Shown here: positions 1 to 9,858 of the stretch, one piece after another
How positions within the stretch are numbered: position 1 is the stretch's first letter
How the letters are laid out: each line of letters starts with the position of its first letter
Assembly: GCF_937616625.2 (NCBI RefSeq)
Contig: NC_065571.1
Location: 51,445,651 to 51,509,650, forward strand
DNA: 64,000 nt
Reading direction: 5' to 3'
Origin: Mercurialis annua
Lineage: Eukaryota; Streptophyta; Magnoliopsida; Malpighiales; Euphorbiaceae
The notes under the pieces: model-generated
Database searches by the model: none
What the model saw: the letters and a program-made list of their open reading frames with translations, nothing else
What the model was told of the DNA's origin: nothing
Made by a program: the position numbers and the translations under genes

Positions 1-1759
1 TCTCTCCTGCATCGTAATGATAGTACACAGGGGGCGGTATAGGCTGATCTGGCCGCTGGCGAGGCTGGCGTGGTGTAGGCCGTTGTCTACGACGACCGTG
101 AATGGAATCCAAGTCAACCGTCAAAGGAGGGAGAGGAGGCAGTACAAATGCCGGGACTGCTGGCTCAGGCGGTGGAAGAGTGACATCCCGACGATCCTCC
201 ATGTACGCCATTTGTGAACTGCGTGCAGCGGACCCAATTATGGAGTCACGGCTAGATCTCCGGACGTGGACCATCTCCGCCAGATCACGCTATACAAGGG
301 AAAACAGTAATCGGTAAATATATAGAAAGTAGAAAATGTAATTGTAAATTTGTAAAAAAAAAAGTTACGTACACTCGAACCGTCAGCTGCACCCTGCCAG
401 GTAATCCACCTCCGGGTGTGTCTCCGATACCACTCCATGTACTGGGAATGGTAGTGTGGTGGACGCTCAAAACGGTAACCGCCAACGACATGTGACTCCC
501 TGTGGAGCCAAATCAGTACGTAATACCCGAGGATCTCCATGTAGTTGTTGCTGCTCTTGTAAAGGAGGGAATGGAGGCGGTGATCTTGCACTGGGGCCAG
601 AGGGATAGGCTGAATAAGCCCAAACTGCTGCAATACTCTATCTGGCTGGTGCCACTCCACAATGTTGTAGTAAATCAAGGGTACCCGAGCACGCCAAACT
701 TCTGAACCCGCAAGGTACTGGGAGGGTATGGATCTGAGGAGATCGTCGGTGTATGGCTGCCAAACAATCTGCACAGAAAGAATTAGGTCAAAACATAAAC
801 TAAATTAAAATGAAAAGTATTGTAAAAAAAAATAAACTTACATCACCATAACGCAGCCTGTCAAGCAAGAGTCTAAAGTAAGACAAATCGTGTCTGGGGG
901 CCCCTCGGACCCGACGCTCCCTAGGGCCCGCCCATCTGTCAATTAAAAAATTTAAATGTCAAATTCATATATAACTATCAAATAAAATTAAACGTTATAG
1001 TAAATACCTGTCGCCTAAAGGAAGATGCTGTGTGATGGGAAGCGCAGCATAACGGGGACGTAACGGCGTCAAACGCTCAAAAGCCCAAAGCTGCAAAATC
1101 CAAAGGGCGCCACCGATGTTACGTCTGTGCTGTGAAGCCATAGAACAAATGCAAAGCTCGTGGTACAGGTGGGCAAGCACGGCTGATCCCCAACTGATGG
1201 ATCGCTGATCCTCCAAATCCTCCAAATGTGGTAAAATCCTCAACCCCAAATGTCCACTGTTCAAATCAGTGAAGCACAGCCCATCCAAAGCGGCCCAGAG
1301 ATACGCCCGAACAGCCCACTCCACCTCCATATCTGAAACGTCGTCGTCTAACTCTCGAAAATGACGGAACTGCTCGAATAACCACCTAGTCCCTACCCAC
1401 GAAGAACCAGAAGTCGTCCCGCTCAACTCTAACTCTCTCCCCAAATGGGCTACGCCGACGCCCTGGTAGTCGTGCTGTGGACCTCCGATAACTGCAAATC
1501 CATCTACAGGCAGTCCTGTCAAGATGGCAACGTCCTGTAGTGTGACTGTGCACTCCTCCTCAGGTAACATAAAGGTATGGGTCTCCGGCCTCCACCTCTC
1601 CACTAAGGCAGTCACCAGAGACATATCTACCTGATACTGTCTCATCTCTATAAAACCAGACAACCCTGTCTGTACGACCCCCTCTCGGATACGAGGATGG
1701 ATACTGTCGAAGGGCGTAAGTCCAAGACTCATACGCGATCCCAATGGTCTCAACTCCCC
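1..1759 (-). CDS. Plant mobile domain (PMD, MAIN-like) protein, partial at window edge
   Basis: Four spliced segments read in frame on the minus strand: 1759..1008, 935..842, 768..373 and 289..<1, all with GT-AG junctions. The first encodes the PMD core, with the family hallmarks LVTALVERWRPETHTF and VTLQDVAILTGLPVDG. The second gives the WAGPRERRVRGAPRH stretch, the third begins IVWQPYTDDLL and ends in YMEWYRRHTRRWITWQG, and the fourth is a proline- and arginine-rich tail that continues beyond position 1. PMD proteins act in nuclear silencing and transcript processing in plants (MAIN, MAIL1), and many copies ride on transposons and are often annotated as 'phosphatase 7 long form homolog'. 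No ATG precedes the first segment, which starts at a splice acceptor, so the true 5' exon is either the transposase gene upstream or has been lost. The body has no frameshift or stop, in contrast to the adjacent transposase. Confidence 0.85.
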
Positions 1760-1819
1760 CTGTCAATAAGAAATGAGATGCAGTTAGATTGTGTTAACAT
1801 AAAACGTTAAATATAAATG

Positions 1820-3785
1820 TTAAATTAAAGTCTCAAGCATTGATGAAATTGGAAGCCCCCTAATGTTCCTTAGGGTCGCATTGACCGACTCGGCATAATT
1901 TGTTGTCATCACGTTGTGGCGCTGTCCTCGATGGTCGTGGGCCCTTGACCATTTTTCTTTCGGTCGATGCTCGTCGGTTAACCATGCATAACCTTCTGGG
2001 CTTTTTATCCTCATGACTTCCATATATCTTTTGTATTTTTTCTTCTGATATGCCCGACCTACACATTATTTGACATCAATGTAAATGCACATTAAAATAT
2101 TATCAAACTACAATCTTATGTTCGAAAAAATACCTGCTTTCTCCATCAATTTTTTCAACGACTTGTCCCTAAAGTGAGTATTGAAATTACTGGCCAAGTG
2201 CCTTATGCAGAATTTGTGCGGAACATCAGCCCATTCAGGACGCCTCAGAACTGCTAAAATGCCAGCATGGCGATCAGAAATAATGGAAACCTTCCGTCCA
2301 AGAATGACCTGTTCCCGTAAATGCCCGAGAAAATATTCGTAACTTTCAGTACTTTCTGATTCCACAATTGCAAACGCTACTGGCATTATATGGCTGTTTC
2401 CATCTATCGCTGACGCTATCAACATCGTCATCTTGTATCTCCCATACAAATGGGTCCCATCGACAAACAGAACAGGTTTGCAGAATCGAAATCCAGCAAC
2501 CATCGGAAAAAAAGTCCAAAACATTCTAACGAACGTTCTAATATTCGGCTGAAGCATCCCGTTAATGTAAACATCATCGCCTACGCCAAATAATATAGAA
2601 AGTTTTAGAGTTAGAATATAAAATGTTTAATTCACCGTTAAACATGATTACATACCTTCCGCATGCCAGAATGAGCCCGGATTTACGTGAACCATATTAT
2701 GCATTATGTCATTGATACATCCGAAGGATTCATGCCAGTCCCCGTAAACAGAAGCAATTGCCTTCTCCTTTGCATACCACATTCTTTTATATGGAGGTCT
2801 CACTCTATGTTCATCCCAAATGCCAGCAATAAGGGTATTAACGCGTATGTCACGCTGCTCCATCACTTCCCTCCGCACGTATTTCGCAATTTCTCGTGCC
2901 CCAAAATTTCTATGATTAGCATTTGGCACCAGCTCATTGCACGTATGCGGCCCGATATATTTTGTGCATGTCCACGTATGAGTTGCTTGAAGCAGAGTTG
3001 CACGCAGCCACCATTTGCAAATAGGATTATACCTACATGCAAACACAACAGTATAGTTGGTTGTCCGGCGACTTTTGTGCTCCCTCCCATTCTCAACAGA
3101 ATAAGCAGTAGCGCATGCCTGAACAGAAGCACGATTTGGGAAGATCATCCCAACTTGGAACTCCATCCCAGGATTCCACATAAGGTTCTCATCAGATTCT
3201 GGTGCCACATCAAATCATCCAAATTGACATGGTTAAAACCTTCTGGGAGTTGCGATTGGTACACTGTGTCTTCTCCAGAATCATGATCATTGCAATCCTC
3301 TTGCTTTCTGCCTCTTCCTCGCAACCAAAAAAATCCTCTTCATCATCTTCATCTTCATCACTCCCTATCTCCGACCCACTCGATTCACTCAGAACCAACT
3401 GATCCACAGAGACATCGTGACAAATGACAGTACGATACTCGACGTAAAATTCTAAAGTATCAAGCCCTCGGTACCGCATCGTCTCTCTCAAAATTCCAAA
3501 AATATGCTCGTTGTTTTCTACTGAGTACAACGAGTAGGAGACAATACGACCACTTTCAATTTTTGGAAGCCGAAAGTAGATTTTTGTAATCTCCACTTCC
3601 GAGTCCGTAGCGACTGCCCTTATACAAATATTTCTCAATTCTTCAAAATTCATCCTATCAATAATTGGCATATCCACCCGACGGCCGCCCTGGTATTCTA
3701 CTCCAGCCGGAGAGCTTACCATACGACCATTGCACCATATCACAAACGATAGGTTCATAGTCGTTATTGCTACAAATTTTATCAA
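1820..3785 (-). pseudogene. MULE transposase (mudrA type), frameshifted and C-terminally truncated
   Basis: The N-terminal segment (3785..3210) has the length and acidic serine-rich end typical of the PB1-like start of plant MULE proteins. The next segment (about 3208..2656) is the DNA-binding MuDR domain, with ENGREHKSRRTTNYTVVFAC and CKWWLRA. After a GTATGT-AG intron, 2580..2134 holds the DDE catalytic domain, with the aspartates visible in LFVDGTHLYG and SIISDRHAG and a CIRHLASNF motif. After a second intron, 2058..1820 holds the NYAESVNATLR motif and then stops at LETLI. The SWIM zinc finger expected after this is absent. Two one-base frameshifts separate the N-terminal segment from the MuDR domain, one plausibly at the seven-A run near 3327-3333, so an assembly error is possible. 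Both catalytic-domain introns still have good splice sites. Confidence 0.85.
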
Positions 3786-4320
3786 AATAAATATACATCC
3801 AACTTATTTTAGCATTTTTTCAAATTCATTAAATAAAGTCTATTTTTTTAGCAATATTTTTTTTTCATTTTTCATAGTGTAAACTATTTGTTGTCATTTT
3901 TCACAATTATTACTATTTTTTTAAAAAATTAATATTTCACTAAATTAATATTTCTCAATAAACTATAATAACACCTACATTTTTGCTAACAATGACTAAT
4001 TGAAAAATATAACATATTATACTAAAACCTCGTATTTTTTTAACGTACAATTACTTAATAAATAGTAATTAAAAACCTAACATTTAAGTTATATTAATCT
4101 ATTTTTTTCTAATTTAATATAACAATAAAAAATGAAAAGTAAATTTACCTCTTGTAGTCCTCCTCCAATAGTGCCAAAATAATAAAACTCTTCAAAAATA
4201 AATTTCTAATCGAACCGCTATAAAAATAAAATCCGCTCTAAACCGCCGCTTGAGACATTATAATTGAGAGAGATTTGTTTGGTGTGAGAAAAATGAGGGT
4301 TGTGAGCCCCCATTTTATAG

Positions 4321-4560
4321 AATGCAATCCGCGATTTAATATCGCGGATTGCATTCAATTGTTGACCGTTGGAAGCTGTGCTTCCAACGGTCAACAGATT
4401 CCCTGCCAATGGCAGGGAATCTGTAAATGCCATCCGCGAAATTAATTCGCGGATGGCATTTAAGTTAGGTTAATCCACAGATTAACCTAACTTAACATCA
4501 TCCGCGATTTAATATCGCGGATTGCCATGTCATCCGCAATATTAAATCGCGGATGACGTG
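4321..4560. repeat. Cluster of seven consecutive hairpins
   Basis: Seven inverted repeats follow each other almost without spacer. Arm pairs are 4321-4335/4341-4355, 4361-4376/4380-4395, 4396-4407/4411-4422, 4424-4440/4446-4462, 4461-4475/4480-4494, 4500-4508/4514-4522 and 4526-4540/4546-4560. The first six are perfect over 9-17 bp and the seventh has two mismatches. Four of them (1, 4, 6, 7) share a core of ATCCGCGA around an ATTAA/TTAAT loop. The other three have unrelated sequences, for example arms of GTTGACCGTTGGAAGC. The cluster lies between the transposase start and the presumed element end and is CG-rich against an AT-rich background. Confidence 0.95.
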
Positions 4561-4829
4561 GACCCAGGCACAAATGTGGAATTAATTTCCACACAGGCAC
4601 TAAAATGGAATTTTTAAAAGCCCGTAGGCACAGATCCGTCAAAAACCCTAACCGAAAATCAATCTGATGTGAACCTGGTGTGAACTTATATCAACTGAAC
4701 TACCTTTATTCAATTTTTAATAAACTTTGTCTTGCTGTTATTTACAATCTTAAATGACATTTTATATTGAAAGAATTTTGAGATTTAGTATAATATACAA
4801 ATTGAATATTGCTTTTAAGTAAAATATAT

Positions 4830-5678
4830 GGAACAAAGGATCACTTTACCCCCTAAACTTGGCACAAAGTATCAAAAACGTCCAAATTAACAAAACGGGA
4901 TCACTTTTACCCTGAACTTGTCAAATTTAGTACAAAAAACCCCCTCCCCACTCTCACCCTAGAGAGTGTACCTCACTCTCCGGTTTTAATAGGGGTTTTG
5001 GTTTTCTAAGGTGGTTTTTGATTGAAAAAAGTTTAAAATAGTCCTAATTTTTTTTAAACATTTTAAATTAATACCTAATAATTTAAAAAAATAACAATTT
5101 CATCCTTTTAATTTCAAACGTAAAATTACAAATTAATCCTCCAACTTTTACTTATATACCAAATTAATCCCTAAAATTTATGTTTTTTAATAAAAAAAAT
5201 TAAAATTTTTTACACATTAAATCAGACCCATGGGTCAAAAAATTGACCCATGGGTCTTGAAGAACAGACTGCCGTCTGTTCTTGAGAGAACAGACCCAGA
5301 TCTGTTCTCTCAAGAACAGATCTGGTCTGTTCTTGAGAGAATAGAACTCGCCGGTCTGTTCTCTCAAGAACAGACTTCCGGCGAGGAGGAAGTCCTCCTC
5401 GCCGGAAAAAGAAAAAAAATTATTTTTTTTTGGATAAAAGTTCAAAAAGGCCCCTAGATTTATTAGAGTTTAATTGTTATTAATTAGTGTTTGAGTGTGA
5501 TTAATTAGAGTAAATTAGGTTTAATTAGAAACCCACTCTCCAATTAAGTGCCACGTCGGCATAAGGGGTGTTTTTGTACCGGTTTTAACAAGTTCAGTGT
5601 AAAAGTGATCCGGTTTTCTCAATTTGGACGTTTTTGATACTTTGTGCCAAGATGAGGGGGTAAAGTGATCCTTTGTTC
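4830..5678. mobile_element. Non-autonomous Mutator-type MITE with internal palindrome cluster
   Basis: The element is flanked by a perfect 9-bp target duplication, AAAATATAT, at 4821-4829 and 5679-5687. This length is characteristic of Mutator superfamily insertion. Terminal inverted repeats begin GAACAAAGGATCACTTTACC on both sides and extend over 90 bp with mismatches (CAAAGTATCAAAAACGTCCA on the left, its complement on the right). No transposase is encoded. It sits inside copy 1 of the 185-bp tandem repeat, so it is younger than that array. Confidence 0.9.
5224..5407. repeat. Palindrome cluster inside the MITE at 4830-5678
   Basis: At least six overlapping or adjacent inverted repeats occur: 5224-5238/5243-5257 (each arm itself contains the palindrome GACCCATGGGTC), 5260-5269/5274-5283, 5284-5294/5301-5311, 5311-5320/5326-5335, 5347-5354/5378-5385 and 5376-5390/5393-5407. 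The motif AGAACAGA and its complement TCTGTTCT recur, so alternative pairings are possible. GC content is clearly higher than in the flanking AT-rich arms. Confidence 0.9.
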
Positions 5679-6320
5679 AAAATATATTTGACAGTTTATA
5701 TAACCGAAAATTAACCTGGTGTGAACTTATATCAACTGAACTATCTTTATTTAATTTTTAATAAAATTTGTCTTGTTGCTGTTTACAATCTTAAATGACA
5801 TTTTATATTGAGAGAATTTTGAGATTTAGTGGATTAGTCAAAGTAACCAACAATAAGCATAAATGATCACAAGTGCACGCTCTTTTTATTTTCTTTAATG
5901 AAACAATTGCATAATCTTACAAATATGATTCATACTACTACAAATCTTAAAAACCAAAAACATACATACTACTAAAAAAATAGGCTTGTAATATATAAAT
6001 TGAATATTTCTTTTAAGTAATATGTATTTGATAGTCTATATAACCGAAAATTAACCTAATGTGAACCTGATAACCTTATGTGAACTTATATCAACTGAAC
6101 TATCTTAATTCAAGTTTTAATAAAATTTGTCTAGCTAACTGATATTTTATATTGAGAGAATTTTGAGAGTAATATACAAATTGAATATCTCTTTTTAAAT
6201 GAAATGTTTTTGACAGTCTATAAAACCAAAAATCAACCTGATGTGAACCTATATCAACTGAACTAACTTAAATCAATTTTTAATAAAATTTATGTTGCTG
6301 CTCTTTACAATCATAATTAA

Positions 6321-6949
6321 TCTGCCATAATTAGTCGGTTCTGGATCAAATTCTCATCAAACGCCAAAATAAACGCAACACAATCGGTATGAAAAAAAAA
6401 ATTAAATTAGTGCTTAAATTGATTAAGATAAAAATATATTGCAATATTTAAATATTAGTTGTTTTAACTTGTTATCAACCTAATATAAACCTGAAATCAA
6501 CTTTAAATTGTTCAATATTACCATTGTTTATTTTCCAAAAAAACTTTTTAAATAAAATTCAAGTATACAAACTTTTAAGATGACTTTAGAATAGGGGGAT
6601 AATAAAAATAGTTAAAATAAACAAATATAGTATATTAGTTTAATTATTTAAATTAATTTGTAAAATGGTAAAATCATGAATTTGGGTCCATTCACTTTGG
6701 TCTTTCTTGAATTCAGACTTTGAAGTTTTGGTACAAAATAACTAATTTATTTTGTTTCATCATAAGAAAGAAATTAATTGTGGCCATAACTATAACAGTG
6801 TTTGTTGTAAACCAGTAATACCAACTTCCCTGCCACTGAATAATAATGGAAGCATGAAGACAAGCAAAAACAAGCGAAAGTCTAAATTGACAGTAAATAC
6901 AGTTTAGAGAGATTGGTGTCTAAATTGTGCCAAAACAACACTGCCGTTA
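6321..6949. other. AT-rich intergenic stretch
   Basis: I see no gene, tRNA or recognisable transposon ends here. The stretch follows the 185-bp repeat array and leads into the histone H3 fragment. Confidence 0.5.
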
Positions 6950-7172
6950 AAAAGCACTGTAAGCAAAACAATCGGCACCTATGGATCAAAAGCTCATTGC
7001 TCTTTTGGTGCCTACGGATCTCACATAGTGTGACAGTTCCGGGTTTGAATCTATGCGGCTTCTTCACTCCACCGGTTGCCGAAGCGGACGTGTTGGCTAC
7101 TTTTGTTGCTAACAACTTACGTGGAGCTTTTCCTCCGGTGGATTTTTTGGCCGTTTGCTTATTTCTGACCAT
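6950..7172 (-). pseudogene. Histone H3 fragment (N-terminal tail and start of fold only)
   Basis: From an ATG at 7172 the minus strand reads [20 protein letters not shown], then [16 protein letters not shown] and [13 protein letters not shown], aligning with about the first 62 residues of plant H3. The frame stays open to 6882, but residues after ELLI ([11 protein letters not shown] and on) are not H3, so the histone fold is missing. Compared with canonical H3, lysines 4, 9, 14, 18 and 23 are kept, but R8 is K, Q19 is L, R26 is N and K27 is T. An in-frame extension of 21 codons exists upstream (to 7235) and looks unrelated. I read this as a captured or truncated copy. A short expressed tail peptide cannot be excluded. 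Confidence 0.8.
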
Positions 7173-7699
7173 GTCAATAAGAGTGATGTTTCCCGCCGTC
7201 AAATCTACTCCTGTCCATCCTCCCATCACCACCACTGCTGTCGTCTCGCCGGAATCCTCTTCAAAACTCCTAAATATGAATTTGATTCAACGGAAAAAGC
7301 TACTTCAAATGACATCCACTGCATTGAGAATCACGCCATTATTCATAAACATAATTAAACATTGAATCTTAACACCTGAATTGGTATCCAAGACGGTTCC
7401 GTAGATCGATCGAGAGAAGAGAACTGATATTAGAGAGAAGAGAGTTTTGTTCCAATTTCTTCTCTGGCACTCTTTGATGAAGGAGGCATAATTGTCCAAT
7501 GATATTATAAAAACAGCTAATATTGGGTTATGGGGGAATTGTAAATTTTTTTTATTTTATTGAGAGTTTACTGCAAAAATAAAAATGTTGAGGTAAAAAT
7601 ATTAGACAAAATCACTTTTAGGGAATTTGTGTAAATTACCTTTTTTTTATTTTGTAGTAAGTATTTATGTTGAGAAAATTAGGGAAAATACTCCATTTT

Positions 7700-9492
7700 T
7701 TAAAATAATAGTAATGTTTACCTCAACAAGAAAAAGATAGAAAAAATACCTCATTTTTTTAGCACCTTTATTTTTTTTACTCTAAACCTTTTTTTTATTA
7801 TAATAATACTTCTTTTATATTATTTTTTACTCTAAATATTTATTTTATTACTTTAACACGTGTATTTTTTATTGTTCTCTGATTTCTTCTCTTTCCTCTC
7901 TCTCTCTCTCTCTCTCTCTCTTCTTCTTCTTCTTTTCCATTTTCTTCTTTCTTTTCATTTTCTTTTCTTCTTTTTCTATTGTTCCGCCGTTGTTCCTTCA
8001 TCGATCTGCCGTCGTTCCGCCATCACGCCGCCGTCGATCTGCCATCTCGCCGCCATCGATCCACCGTTCTTCCATATTTAGTTTTAGCGATTTTTTTCTT
8101 AAATTGTGGTGATCATTGCGATTTTTTTAATTCTCAGATCAATAAAAATTGCTCTTTATTTTTCTCAGTTTCAGATCTAAAAAATAGCATAAAAAACGAT
8201 TTTATAATGGAAAAAACGATTTTCTGCAGAAAAAACGATTTTCTGCAGAAAACAGCGTCTGATTATCATATCGGTATCACTATGACATTATCATATCATT
8301 ATCATAACACTGTAAAAAACAATTGTCAAAAAAATACTTGATTATCATATCGGTATCATTAACGTTAGCATATATGTATCATAATATTATCATATCAGTA
8401 TCATAATATTATACGTTTATGATAATAGTATGATAAGGTTTATGATAATAGTATCAAGAAAAGTGATTGATTATCATTTCGGTATCATTAACGTTAACAT
8501 GTATGTATGATGGTTATCATATCAATATCATAACATTATACGATTATGATAATAGTGTGATAAAGTTATGATAATAATGTGATGCAGTTATGATAATAAG
8601 ATAAACAACGTTATGATAACAGTATGATAAATTTGATGATAATAATATGATACCCTTTGATAATAATATGATAAGGTATATTAAAATGTTATGATATAGT
8701 TATGATAAAGTACGTTATGATAATGTTATGATAATATATTGTTATGATAAAGTACGTCATGATAATATTATGATAATATAATGTTATGATAAAGTACGTC
8801 ATGATAATGTTATGATAATATATTGTTATGATAAAGTACGTCATGATAATATTATGATAATATAATGTTATGATAAAGTACGTCATGATAATGTTATGAT
8901 AATATATTGTTATGATAAAGTACGTCATGATAATGTTATGATAACAGTATGATAATCAAACGTTTTTTTATAGAAATTTTTTTATTTTCTGCAGTGTTAT
9001 GATAACGACATGATAATGTAGTGATAATGATATGATAATCAGACACTTTTTTTTCGCAGAAAATCGTTTTTTTTTTTGCAGAAAATTATTTTTTTCAGAT
9101 GAAAATCGTTTTTTCTACAGATTTTTAGATCTGAAAACTAAAAAATTGTAAGATCGATATTTTTTAGGTCTGTAAGTTAAAGTAAACCATAAAAATTACA
9201 GAATCGATAATTTAAATCTCAAATAATAATGGAACGACGGTAATACGACGGCGGAGCGATGGCAGAGGTGATGGCGGAGGTGATGGCGGAGAAATAATGA
9301 AGAAGAAGGGAACAAAAATGGAGAGAAAAGAACCATAGGAGAGAGAGAGAGAGAGAGAGAGAGGCTGTCATTAATGTGAGAGTAAAATTCTGAATATTTT
9401 GACACGTAGAGTACAAAAATAATTAGACAAAAATCCTGAAGTATTTTTAATATCTTTTCTACACTGAGGTAGTACTTCCTATTATTTTTTTA
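7700..9492. mobile_element. Fold-back element with ~500-600-bp inverted arms
   Basis: The left arm (about 7700-8310) and right arm (about 8990-9492) are inverted copies. Both hold, in mirrored order, a TTTACCTCA-like end, a CT/GA microsatellite (7895-7920 and 9341-9363), a CGCCGTCGTTCCG-like GC block, AAAAACGATTTTCTGCAG-type repeats and TTATCATATCATTATCA blocks. The centre is filled with TATGATAA-type repeats, including the 42-bp satellite. No transposase is visible. I could not find a convincing target duplication, so the exact ends are approximate. Open frames in this interval are low-complexity and are not called. Confidence 0.75.
8699..8950. repeat. 42-bp tandem repeat, six units with an 84-bp higher-order alternation
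   Basis: Units start at 8699, 8741, 8783, 8825, 8867 and 8909, exactly 42 bp apart, each opening GTTATGATAAAGTACGT. Successive units alternate between two variants (ATTATG...ATAAT and GTTATG...ATATT), giving an 84-bp dimer period. Because 42 is a multiple of three, the minus strand translates as a 14-residue repeat (MTYFIITIYYHNII) with alternating I/L. I regard that as a by-product, not a gene. Confidence 0.93.
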
Positions 9493-9637
9493 TTTTAGGT
9501 AAACACCTAATAAGCCCATTTATGTTTATAAATCCAGCCCAATTTGGAATTCATACTAAGCCCACATAAAACAAAATATCTTCTGCGGACGAGACAATGC
9601 TCATCGTGGCACTCTGTAATCTTTCCAGCAAAACGCA

Positions 9638-9655
9638 GAAATTTCTAGAACGTTT
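9638..9655. promoter_or_regulatory. Heat shock element upstream of HSFA2
   Basis: Alternating GAA/TTC units at two-base spacing: GAA (9638), TTC (9643), GAA (9648) and an imperfect TTT (9653). This matches the heat-shock-factor binding consensus and lies about 205 bp before the start codon. Confidence 0.75.
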
Positions 9656-9730
9656 TCGTTGTCCGAAACCGGACAAGAGTCAGAAACTTCTTCTGATAGA
9701 TACTTCTAAAATGGCCACCATATTTGAACT

Positions 9731-9743
9731 TTCTAGAACATTC
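9731..9743. promoter_or_regulatory. Perfect three-unit heat shock element upstream of HSFA2
   Basis: TTCTAGAACATTC at 9731-9743 is a perfect TTC-nn-GAA-nn-TTC trimer site, 115 bp before the ATG. With the upstream element it suggests heat induction and HSF autoregulation. Confidence 0.85.
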
Positions 9744-9858
9744 CTCTCCATTTGATTGCAATGCAAATGAAATAAATTCGTCTTCAATTGTGCTTCAATT
9801 TAGTTGAAACTCGACCAAATCCTTAAAACAATAACTAAATAAAGCAAAGCAAAAATCT

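Larger units (their letters stand above)
1..4649 (-). mobile_element. Mutator-like element (MULE) carrying transposase and a PMD gene, left end outside window
   Basis: A mudrA-type transposase gene and a plant-mobile-domain gene lie head to tail on the minus strand. They are preceded (positions 3786-4649) by an AT-rich leader, a hairpin cluster and a probable terminal region. The right boundary near 4648 is inferred because the flanking 185-bp tandem repeat (copies start at 4650, 5702, 6042 and 6224) is cut there. The other copies are preceded by a short segment ending in CTATATAACC, and this one is instead preceded by element sequence ending GTCAAAAACCCT. The matching inverted terminus and target duplication would lie left of position 1 and cannot be checked. 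The association of PMD genes with MULEs is established in plants. Confidence 0.75.
4650..6320. repeat. Four diverged tandem copies of a ~185-bp repeat, interrupted by insertions
   Basis: Copies begin at about 4650, 5702, 6042 and 6224 with AACCGAAAATCAACCTGATG-like starts, followed by TGTGAACTTATATCAACTGAAC and TTTTATATTGAGAGAATTTTGAG. Spacing is about 194, 185 and 182 bp once insertions are removed. Copy 1 is split by the element at 4830-5678. Copy 2 carries a further ~155-bp insertion at about 5832-5987 of unknown type. The left side is cut by the MULE ending near 4648. No coding potential is seen. Confidence 0.85.

Noticed and set aside
4218..4433. 71-codon minus-strand frame across the hairpins
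   Set aside because: The frame reads through the palindromes and has no conserved motif.
4321..4560. CRISPR-like regular repeat array
   Set aside because: Repeats are palindromic and of several kinds, with no equal spacers, and the DNA is plant nuclear.
8689..8928. 79-residue open frame with a repeated 14-residue peptide (MTYFIITIYYHNII)
   Set aside because: It is the direct translation of the 42-bp satellite, whose unit happens to be divisible by three. No start context, no flanking gene structure.
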